A stretch of 64,000 nt of DNA from Aurifilum marmelostoma (taxonomy: Eukaryota; Ascomycota; Sordariomycetes; Diaporthales; Cryphonectriaceae). Below, one piece after another: positions 12,754 through 23,096 of this stretch; positions within the stretch are counted from its first letter, which is position 1; the number at the start of each line of letters is the position of its first letter. The notes under the pieces were generated by a model. The model saw only the letters and a program-made list of their open reading frames with translations. It did not search any database and was not told the origin of the DNA. The position numbers and the translations under genes are program-made. The DNA is taken from the NCBI GenBank assembly GCA_027559495.1, contig JAMXSV010000007.1, positions 1,116,001 to 1,180,000 on the forward strand, given 5' to 3'.

Positions 12754-13964
12754 GGAATACTTTATACTGCTGCAGGAGGTCTTCCGACTTGGAAAAGAGA
12801 CCCTCCCTTTTCTCTGTCTGGCGTGGATTTCATCTGAAGTTTGCAGGTCAGTCGTGCACATCCACAGCGGCGGGTATCTAGGTGAGAGGCGAGTGAGAGA
12901 TGGGAGGGACTTCTCATATGGCGGCAATACCGGTAACTGAGACTTTTTGATAAGATATCAGTGGAGTGACCCACGTGCCCGACTGTGCATACGGAGAAAC
13001 TGTCCCTCGGACAAAGTGGTATTCGTTAAGTAGCAGTAGCAGTAGCAGGCAAATGGGTGTAGCATAACACGAGCCTGGACTTGAAGGATTCTCGTCTCCC
13101 CCGTTCTCCCCCGCTGTTTGGTAGGCGGCGGACTGGGGGGGGGGGAGGGGGTCGGTGTCCAGTTCATGCAGGATTCAGGAACACCAATAGGAGGCTGCAT
13201 GCGCTCGGATGCTCAAGCGGGCAGGAAAATGGTACTCCCCCATGGCGACCATGGCGTCTGTAATTCGCCGTAGGCCCCGGGCCTAGAACCTTTTCACATA
13301 CAATGTGGCTTGCTCAAAAGTCTGGCAAAAGTCTGGGCGAGGTGGATGTCATTGTTTCAAGAGACTTTGATACCAGATCGATGTATCCTAGCCCTTGCGT
13401 TTCAGAAGTCGGTGGGAAGAACCCGCATGGGAAGCAACCCAACCTCTTTCTGGGGATAGCAGCAGCAGCAGTAGCAGAATGTGTGATTGATGACGGTGAC
13501 GATGATGTTCTCCTTCTCGTATCACCGGGTGAGGCGTCCGCAGGCGAGACGTTTCCCGGGAATCCGGCTCGGGGTCCCTGGATCCATCTCAAACATGAGG
13601 GTAAGAATACGCGTGGATGTTTCTCTCCTTCTACTTATCAGCAAGCCTTGCGTTCTAGTGTGATGTTTCGTGACTCGTAGACGAGGAGCGTTACAGTCAG
13701 CCGTGCCATTGGTTTCTTGTTTCGACATCTTGTCGACAAGCACCGTGATTGGGGAAGCCCTCCCCTCCCCCCCTTTGGGTCTGCCTGGTATGCCCGTTCC
13801 AAGGCTGGCTGGACGCGGCTGCTGACCGGCGCCTCGAACCAAAAAGGGGGGAACAAGCGAAGCCACGACAGCCAGGTGTGGCATGAGTCCGAGACCGACA
13901 TAAGCCTGAAGCGGATAAGACTCTTTCAATTGGGTGCGTGTGGCTGCCGCTGAGAGAGCGAGAT

Positions 13965-14008
13965 AAGAAAGAAAGAAAAAAAAAAGAGAGAGAGAGGGGG
14001 GGGGGGGA
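13965..14008. repeat. Purine tract (GAAA)n-(A)n-(GA)n-(G)n
   Basis: About 44 nt consist only of purines and pass from GAAA units through an A run and GA repeats into a G12 run. It is a strand-asymmetric low-complexity tract that could adopt a triplex-like structure. No associated gene was found. Confidence 0.85.
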
Positions 14009-14167
14009 TGAATGGTCCATCGACAACCCTATCGGAGATCTTGCAGTGCTTGATCCTGATATGCTCACAGATTCCCGCGGCAGCCGAGCGATGGAGTGTT
14101 GCCATTGACCAAAGTACAGGTTGAAGACAGGTGATGCTATTCTTGTCTCAATGACCCAGCAGGTAAA

Positions 14168-14200
14168 TGCAGGTGCAGGTGCAGGTGCAGGTGCAGCTGC
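14168..14200. repeat. (AGGTGC)n hexanucleotide repeat (tandem CAGGTG)
   Basis: Four exact AGGTGC units (14171-14194) are flanked by degenerate units (ATGC before, AGCTGC after). Each junction creates a CAGGTG E-box-like hexamer. Whether it binds a bHLH factor is unknown. Confidence 0.85.
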
Positions 14201-15238
14201 AAGCGCTTTGATGTTGAACGTGGGGACACCCAGGCGGAGAAAAAGAGGGAAAAGAGGGACACCGGGGGAGGGATTGATCTAGCGAGGCCCAATGGGCTGC
14301 ATGCACAGTACTGAGCACAGTACTATAACAGTAGCTTTCTTGCCTGAGACATGCCTCGGCATACTGTCCTTTACATGCACCCCAGCGCCCAATACTATTA
14401 TTAATCTTGGTACATATAACTGTGTAGTGACATGGTAGAATGAGAGTGTGTCATTGACTTGAAGGGCCTCCTCTCCCCAGTTGGGGCCTATGGGGCAGGC
14501 TAGTCGGAAAAGATTAAGCTTTCCCTGTTGAAACCGCCTCTGCTGGGCAGCATTAGTCAAGGTCACCTGTGCTGTCCTATGGTAGAATAAAGACTGGCAG
14601 AGGGTGGAGCCCTGCGGGAGAAATATCCTGAGGTTGGGGTGGTCCTCCGTGGTTGCAGTGGGAGGAACCGTTGCTGGCTCAACCGTCGACGGCAAGGGAC
14701 TGGATTCGCCAGCCCGTCAAGTTTCAGCACCATGACGAGCCGGACAGCAGGGAGCCTGGCGCTGGTTGGTTAGTTGGTCGGCTGTTAAGTGGGCAGGGAA
14801 AGACGACGACGAGGACGAGAATGTGCAAGCGGAAAGACGAAACAAGGACGCTGGAGAAACAACCTGTCTATGCTTGCTACTCACTACTAGTGAGCGTTAG
14901 GCTCTATTCCTACCATCCCCTCCCCCTCTCTCAGAGTAACTCTGGGAATGGATCCCTTGGGGGCTGGCGGGCAAGGGAAATTAAAACCTGCAAGGGGCCA
15001 GAGGGAAGGACGACGTCGAGATTGGCGAGCGTCACGCCGGCAAGCTTTCTGGGGGACCAAGCCAGCCAGGGGGGTTTCTGTCTCTCTCTCTCTCTCACTA
15101 GCCCACGTCCACACCCACGCTATGATTCGGCCGGTGTCTTGTTTCGAAGGTCGTCGTTTATGCTCAGTCAGGCACGGGAGCTAGTGCTTCAGAATTTGGC
15201 GTGCGTTGCCTTGACTCCATGGACGGTAGTTCCCTGTT

Positions 15239-15267
15239 CCTCTCTCTCTCTCTCTGTGTGTGTGTGT
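15239..15267. repeat. (CT)n-(GT)n compound microsatellite
   Basis: A CT repeat runs directly into a GT repeat. A second CT repeat lies at 15081-15096. Confidence 0.85.
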
Positions 15268-18200
15268 TGCACCGACCTCGTTGCCCTCCTGCAAAGCAGA
15301 GGAGGAGGGGGGAAGATAGCTTCACTGGGTCCTCGGAAGGTCTTCCCCTGACTGTGCTGTTGTCCAGGTCGACTATTCGCCGGCGTGATGGACTACTTGT
15401 CCCAGTCAGGTCTCCTCATCCTCGTTCTTCAGTCCACCGGCCTGGGTGGGCGCTTCCCTCCCTTCCACCCCAGAATAGCAAACTCCAACCAGACGGGCTC
15501 GTTCGTCCAGGCCAAAGAACGTGTGAAACATGTTGCTTGTGTAGCTTCTGCAACCGTGGCACACGCGCGCGGGTGTGAGTGTGTGAGTAGTAGTAGCCAG
15601 GCGTGCCGCGTGCTTGTCAAGGTGACTGAGCCACAAGAAAGGATTAGGGGTGCGGGGAAGGCAAATCAGTCCGTGGGATACACCTGCTATGCCATCATGT
15701 ACAACCATAGGGGCTAGAAACATTTGGTAGGTGATATCGACGGGCATGCAGGAACTGAGACGTGATGCCTTCCTGCGCAAGACTTCATGTAACCATCGCG
15801 AGATTCGACGTAGTTTGTTAGTTAGCGTACGAGGACCGTAGAACGATGCCATGCCATCTCAACCTTGTGACCCAAGGGCAGCAGGGTGATCATGCAACCC
15901 TCTCCCTAGACGTACATGGAGGTTGTTTGCCAGGAGGCCTTATGCGGGCCAAGATGTCATCGCCATGGTCCTACTTTGGTAAACCTACCCGTCGCCATCT
16001 CCAACTTTTTGTCGAGCTGCCCTTGCATAGCGCGTCAAGTTTCAAGTCACGCAGAGATCGGCTTTATGCTCGGCAAGCCGTCGATCAAACAGTAGACCTG
16101 CTCTTTTCAGTCCTCCATGCCCCACACGCACACCACGCCCCTCGCATGCAGCCTGCATATGTTTGACCCTGTTCTGCTATCGCTTTCGGCTCAAGGTGCA
16201 CCTGAAAACAGCGCGGGCGACTACCATAGCGTGCATAGTACTGCCCGCTGTTGGCTCCGCGAAGGCTGGGCAAGCCTGCCGCCTGATCTCAAAAAAAGAG
16301 ATCTGCGCAAGTCGTTCGGACGTCATACTGCTTCCAGCCTCAGATGCGACTCTAAGGTCAAGGATGCCGCTGAGGTTCTAGCCGTAGGGACAGAGCATTG
16401 TGCCTAAGTAGTTCGTATCTTTGATGTTGATCTTGGTTGCTGGCCGCATTCTGAAGCTTCACTCGGAAGCTTGGTTCGTGGCACCGCTCCAGTACCCCAT
16501 CGCAGGAGGAGGCGACGCATGACATGCTGCCTTAGATGGGTCTATCCGCCCATCACAGTAGCACAATAATACGCCCCCAGAGAGCTGAGATTCTCATCTT
16601 TGTAGTACAGCTCAGTATTTACAGTAAGGGATGGCTGAAGGGGAACACTCCTCTCGCCGTGAAGGGGTAATGTAATGTAGGACAACACCACCGCCTCCTG
16701 TTCAGTCCATGGTAGCATAGTACACATTATCCTCGGCTTCTTGGGAAAGTCAATGCCTTAGTTCATTAGTCAGTATACTCATGAGTACTCGAAAATATGG
16801 TAGCGGGCCCCACTTGGGTCCTCTGTGGTAATGATCGAGACCCTCACTCTCACTGTGGGTGACTTACTTGGTTTCCGTGAGCGAGTGAGGACTCGTTTCA
16901 TGCAGAAAGGCGCGCAGGACTTGGTGCGCGCAGCCTGGTGGGGAGAGACGCCCAGACAGCACTGGCCTGGGATTCGCTGTGCCAGTGTCCGCCAAGCGTT
17001 CCCCCCCCAAGAGAGAGAGACGGTATGCAGAGATCTGCAGAGCTGGGTTTTTTTGTTCTTCTCTTTTTGCTGAACGACACAGCGGCCAATACGTCAGGCC
17101 ACCTTAACGTCACCCTGCCCTCTGTCCTGCGCCAAGTCTCTCCTCCCTAAGGGATTGAGGAGCAAAGCAGACGCACGCACAGTCGACATGGTCGCTGCCA
17201 GGGTCGGTGGGCCAGGCGAGAGGAGGACCAGAAGAACAACCCACGGGAGATGGCCCGAGAGCTCGTATCAAATCGTTCTGGAAGAGGCGAGTGGATCCTA
17301 CCGCCCAGCGAGAGACAAGGCCGGTGACAGGGGGGGCGGAGGGCAAAAGGAAGAGCAGGTTCAGGCTCAACCCCTGTTGATTCTGAAACGCGTCTGCCGC
17401 AATACAACAAAAAAAGAGCGCCTGGTGGGTCGCTGCAGGCTCGGCCTCAGATATCACACCCACGATCCTTTCTCGGGATAAGTTACTCACGAAGGGTGGG
17501 TCCAGGACCTGCGCTTTGTGGTGTGCGTGACTGGAGAAGAGGGGACGACGACCAGGAAAGGAAAATAGAATAACAGAGAGAGGGCTGGGCCTCGCGGAAC
17601 AGGCCAGGCACGCTCCGATTTGGCCCTCCCCCTCCAGCCTATCCGGACCCAGATCAGATGTATCTCTCTTGTACCTGATTGCCCTCCAATCCGAATCGGC
17701 GATCGGAGGAATGATTGATCATTGCTCACTCCACATCACTCCAATTGAGCATTGAAGCAAAGGGTCCATGATTGTACCATGGTAGACGATTCATAGCCGG
17801 AAATTTGACGTAGTTGATATACCGCCACGAGTGGGTCTGTTGAGAGAGAGAAGAGGGCCTTGACGGAGGGGGGGGGGGCTCGCTATGCCGAATGTTGTCG
17901 TTTGGCCAGTCCGAGGAAGATTTTTTTCTTCGAGAAAAGAAAAACAAAACCCAAAAAAAAAACCAAAGGAGAGAATAGGTTTGCACCTTCCTTGCAGGAG
18001 ACATAGAGAGGATAGAGGGAAGGGGGCAGCGAGACATGACGTCGTGCCTCACTGTACTTACACAGCAATAGTAGGCAGTGGCGATGGACAGGTTTAGGCT
18101 GTCTACTAAGACTACATGACGCTGATCGATGAGGCTCTGTCCATCTGTGATGATCTCTCCAACCTAGATTGAAGCTTATAACCTTTTACTATAGTACAAG

Positions 18201-20999
18201 TTTTCAATTACTTCCAGATGCGCCGTGTCCACCTCTGGTCCTCCTTTAGGTCCCTTCTTCCATCCCCGTCATGCCCGCCTTGGCAACGGATCAGATAGTC
18301 AACGAATGGGTAGGAGGCAGAGAGGGGAAAAGAGAGAGAAGAAAGACCTTGTCCTATCAAAGCAGTCGTTAGCCTGGACAGGGTCCTAGGCATAAGCTGT
18401 GAAGCCAAGCGCGCTACGACGAGCCACTACGAACCCCAGGATTGCCTGGCGGTTACGGACAGCTGCATGAACCAACAACGAGGGACAGACGACTTGGCCG
18501 GAGAAAGGAGGGGCCAACAAGAAGAAAAAAGGAAAGAGGTCAAATCGGTGAGGGTCGAGCAAAAGACTGCTTCATGCCCACACCAAAGGGGCATCATGAG
18601 ACCTATACGGGCAAACGAGCATGATTCCATTGTTGTGTATCTATGCCACTGCGCGTTGGGCGTCTACAGTGCTGCCTTATCCATGGCAACGTAAGGAGGC
18701 CATTCTCCCAGGCCCGCATCAGCGCCAGCAGGGTCGCATCTCTTGGCCGTAAGAGGGCACCTTTTTCTTTTTAAGTAACGTTCTGACGCTTATGGAGGCC
18801 AGCCACAGACCGCGACCCGCGCTGCGAGAGATATCGCTTGCTAGTGCTTTGTCAAGCAGCATCCGCCCACAAAATGTCGAGCTGCACGTCGTGAAAGGGC
18901 AAGAAACACACCCAATCAGAGCAGTCTCACCGAACCGGGCAAAGCGAGAGGATGTGGACCGAGAACAGTCTCTTCGACGCCGGACAAGAAAGTGTTTCTG
19001 CTCTCCCTGGTAAGCTTTGTGGCCTGCTACTATGATGGAATCGGCCGCAAGAGGCTCTCCATTACCAAGACAAGAGCTGAAAGAAGACAGCAAGGACGCG
19101 CCGTTCTGGTGAAGATTACTAGATCCACTACCCTCCGCCGGATGGGTCCCTCTGGGCGGAACCCTCGTGCCTGAGTGGCACCGCCCATTGTATCATCATG
19201 CGTAAAACAGCCGCCCATTCTGGACTGCATGGGCGTGTGCGTTGTTGATGAAATTTTAGAGTAGCCTAACGTGGATACAGGGAGCTCAGGGAGAGGGGCG
19301 GGGGGAGGAGATGCTGTCCCTGCCTTTGTCCTATGCGCCGCGCCCCCCGTCTCCTTGCCTCCCCGCAGCCCGAGAGCTCCAAGCCTCTGGCTACCATCAA
19401 TCCTCCCTATCTAAGCTTCTTTGACAATCATGACCCCCAGGAACATCATCTAGCGCGCAGCGTGACCCGGAGGACTTTGGACATTGGCCACACCGTGACA
19501 CTGGCATCTCCGAGTCGCCCTACTAGCTTCCTGTCTCCTAGTGGGTGTGCATTTGTGCGCGCGTGTGTGTATACGGGGCTTATTCAACTTGTCCACGGGT
19601 TGGAGGTACTGGATGGGTTAGAATCAGCCACCATGCCCCCAGATATGCGCATTGTCAAAGCGCAGTTGCCGAAGGCACGGGATCTTCGCCACCAGTCCCT
19701 AGGCGATTTTGCTAGAGACCGTGTACTGCACAATATCTTTCTCTATACCTCTCTCTTCACAACCCAATACGACTAGCCTGTTGATGTTTTGGAACGAGGA
19801 GATTTCCCCTTGCGGAGTGCAGCCGACGCCCCCTTCCTGTTCGGTTTCCACTTTGTGGCTTTCAACTTGTTGAGAGGGATGAACAGGAATACTAGGTACC
19901 TCCATCTCCGCCCACCTCGCTTCGCATATTTCTCGCAGGGGACGGGGGGAGGGATCAGATACGGGGGCCGTATGCTTGTGTGCCCCCAGTGCGAGGAACA
20001 TCAAGACCCCCCGCCTCCTCAAGCCCCACCCCTGACTTTTGCGCCGAGTGACAGACCCAAATCTCTGCTGAACAGGGGGGTTCTGGCAGGTCAGATCCCT
20101 CTGCTGTGACGTTGAAATTTGAGAAGACGAGCAAGATGCGACAAACAAATGCAAATGATTCCGCCATTGCTTACGTCTAGTTGTTGCTGTTTCCGAGCGA
20201 GCACAGGGGGAGGAGAGAGAATCTAGGCAGGGCTGGGGCGAGTTAAGCACCCTAGCAAGTATGCACAGTATTTACAAAATGTGTGGACTGAACTGAACAT
20301 CTCGGATGGGTGGCGGGCCTTGAAGTCACAGGATCTCAAGCAAGGACGCCCCCCCTTCCCTAACGATGGTTATTTCCAAGCAATTCTCCAGCACCATCTG
20401 CTGTCAGTTCTCAACAAGGCCTTGCTGCACTGCTGCACCGCACTCCATACCGGCCGATAATCTTCATTACCGACGGCCGGAAGGTAGCCACGAGGTCAAT
20501 TCTCCGGGACTTCGCTCGCTTGAAGGCCTGTTGTGTGGATTACGAGATGATTTGACACCTTGGCTCTGCCCCCAGAAAGTACCCAGAGGACCGGCCCCAG
20601 ATGCCTTGATGGGATACGATTTGGCACATCCATGGCTCTGCCAGATTGCCTTGCCTGTATGTCCCGGATGGTAGTGCTCGTGTCTGTCTCTTGTCTCTGT
20701 TCTTCCTGTGTGCGGTGCTCGCATATCCTGTGGGGCCACCGTACTATACAATATTACATGGTAATATGTAGACAAATTGAATAGAGTACCTGTGCGCAAG
20801 CCACATCAGCTTCTCTCTGTCTTGCCCTGTGCTCACCGCCAACGGCATCCGTGGTCAGCGGGAATTGCGCAACCCCGTGCGCTCGTCGTCATGTCAACCG
20901 ATCCGCAAAAAGAGGTAGAAGGAGAAGAAGGAAAAAAAAGGGGAAAAAAAAAGGCCCACCCGCAGCAGCCTGCTGTATACTTACTATACACAACACAGC

Positions 21000-23096
21000 C
21001 AGACCAGAAGATCAAGCCGGCTTAGCTAAACTTGGCCTTGGCCTGCTGACGAGCAGTAACGAAGGATCTGGGTGTGTCCTCAATCTCACCCTTCCTAACT
21101 CTTCCTCTTTCTCTTCCTTTCTCTCTTTCTCTTGTCTCTCTTTCCCCCCCCCCTCTTCCTGCTAAGGTGTGGTGGTGGTCCTGCTAGCGGGAGTAGTGGT
21201 GGTTGTGGTGGTGGTTGCTGCTCCTCCCTCGCCTTCCTCCTCCTGCTCCTTCTCCTCCTGGTACCCTCGCTCTTGCTGACCTTGACCAACGGCGCCCATC
21301 CACGCTTGTACCCTGGCTCTTGTGCTGCCGCTGGCTCTGCCCATGGTCCCCTACCCCCATGTCTACCCACCCACCCTCCTGGACCTGTCCTGTGCTCTGT
21401 GGTCCCGCCCGTCCAACGTCCCCCCCCCCCCGGGCGTGCCCTGGCTTCTCGCAGCCAGTCATGTACAGCTGGGCCCTGGCTCGTTCACGGTGGACATCCC
21501 TGTCACCCTAGCCCACACACATTCTTGTCGTGCGTGCTTGTTCCTCTCGTCCCTCCCCTTCTTGTTCTGAGCGCCCAGGTACCTGGACAGGTACATCCAG
21601 GTCGGACTGTGCTAGACCATTTGGAGCAGCACAGGCACAAATTTCCTTAAACCCCCAGGACATCCCTCTTTTATTCCCTTCCTGCCCGCCCCCTCCTGCG
21701 CTTCCAAGACCTCTTTGGAAATTTCTTGATGTTCAAGACTTTCCTCTTCCTCCCTCTTTCTTTATCCCTTCCTTCGTGTCTCAGGAGGCCCGTCGTCAAT
21801 TCCGGACCAGCGGTATCAGTCCTACCTTTTTTTATTCTTTGGTGTGTGTGCGTGCGTGTGTTCCGTAAAAGAGAGAAAGAAGAGACGAGCCTCGATATCT
21901 CCACGACCTAGCATCATCGGCCCCGTCTATTATTTTGACTTTCCGACAACCTTTTCTTCCCCTCTCTCTCTCTCTCTTCGCCCCAGCAGCCTACCTCGAT
22001 CAACAACACATCACATCGTTGTGTGTTGCGAGCGAATCCCTGGGACACATCATTCTTCTCTACTCAACACCACCCCAGTCGGTACTATTCGTCCGGCTAC
22101 TTGATTGATTCAGAACCCTACTTTTTTTCTTCTTTTCTTCTTGCTTCTTGGGAATCTCTACATCTATTGTAGGGGTCCTGCCACTTGCCAGGCTGTGCCA
22201 AACTCGTCTCGACAGACAAATCCTAATCTCGACTCGACACGACAAACTCGTTCAGCTGTTCTTTGGCTTGCACCAGAGAGGCAAAGGACGAAGACGACGG
22301 CGACGGCTACGATAGAGTCAGGGTCATATCATCATCAGCAAGCAGCAGCATTCAGTTGTCTGCTGTACCATCCTGTTCCTGCGGGTCTCACGGGAGTCAG
22401 CAGCCTCTCTTGTCAGCTGCACCTGAGCGCTCGGTGGCTTCAAGACTCGGAGAGTGGTCTCCACACATTCTCCGATCCCAACCCCCTATCTTTTTCATTC
22501 CCGCGCTATTGACCGTGCCTTGACGGTGTCGGCCAGTGCACGCCCATTCCGCTAATTCGCTAGACGCAATTACGCTGGGCCTCGCTGTGCGCTGTTTCTG
22601 CAATTTATTCCTACTGAATCCCCCCCCCCCTCTTTCCCCCCCATCCGGGCTGGACTCGACTATCGATCGCATCGCCAATCATCACCCTCATCACTCCTAC
22701 TCCTCCTCCTCTTCCTCATCACCCACAACTCCTCCGTCCGCCTGGCTGCGACAGACAAATTCGACGCTCTTGACGATCGTCAGAATTCCATCCATTGCAC
22801 CACCTGCAACCCTCCCAGTATACGACGATCCTCACGTCGACATTTCCTTTATCTTTTGTTCAAGAGTGCTTCAATCAGCCAACTCTCCCAGCAACGCTCT
22901 CGGTGCCGTCTCGACTTCGACTGTCAATTGCGCTGCACCTTTGCCATTCCTGCTCCTCAACAGCGCGGTTCTTGCTTGGGATTGCGACCACCGGATCAAT
23001 ACTACTATACTTGTCGCGGACGGGACACTGGAGTGACCGAGCACGAAAGCTCCCGCTCTCTCCCCTTTTCTTGGAAAAAAGTGTCTGCCCACTATT
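21000..23096 (+). promoter_or_regulatory. STE12 promoter and probable long 5' leader
   Basis: The 2.1 kb before the STE12 start is strongly pyrimidine-rich on the plus strand, for example CT-rich blocks at 21098-21165, 21725-21770 and 21960-21985 and a C10 run at 22621-22630. This is typical of transcription-start regions and leaders of highly regulated filamentous fungal genes. Several upstream ATGs are present. The largest upstream frame (22536-23036, 166 codons, Ser/Pro-rich) ends 60 nt before the STE12 ATG. No TATA box can be assigned with confidence. Confidence 0.5.

Larger units (their letters stand above)
8485..20999. other. Gene-poor region rich in simple repeats
   Basis: About 12.5 kb holds no frame I can tie to a protein family, and I could not assemble spliced exons with conserved sequence. 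All open frames are short, overlap one another on both strands, and often read through microsatellites. Base composition is not strongly AT-rich, so I see no RIP-like decay, and no transposase or reverse-transcriptase remnants. Microsatellites and homopolymers are frequent (listed separately). It may contain distal STE12 regulatory DNA or noncoding transcripts. No tRNA or 5S rRNA signature was found by eye. Confidence 0.55.

Noticed and set aside
12187..12927. 246-codon open frame on the minus strand in the gene-poor region
   Set aside because: It reads through the T21 run as poly-lysine and the GGA repeat as poly-serine, has no family resemblance, and overlaps other frames on both strands.
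15524..15530. TGAAACA, a Ste12 pheromone-response-element match upstream of STE12
   Set aside because: It is a single 7-base match 7.6 kb away, and the same heptamer also occurs elsewhere (near 57148); chance is sufficient.
19333..19776. 147-codon plus-strand frame in the gene-poor region
   Set aside because: No family resemblance, no conserved splice context, and it overlaps a similar-length minus-strand frame.
8485..21000. tRNA, 5S rRNA, transposon or RIP remnants in the gene-free region
   Set aside because: I looked for B-box-like GGTTCGA motifs, conserved 5S blocks, terminal repeats and AT-rich TpA-heavy blocks and found none by eye; a dedicated search could still find divergent copies.
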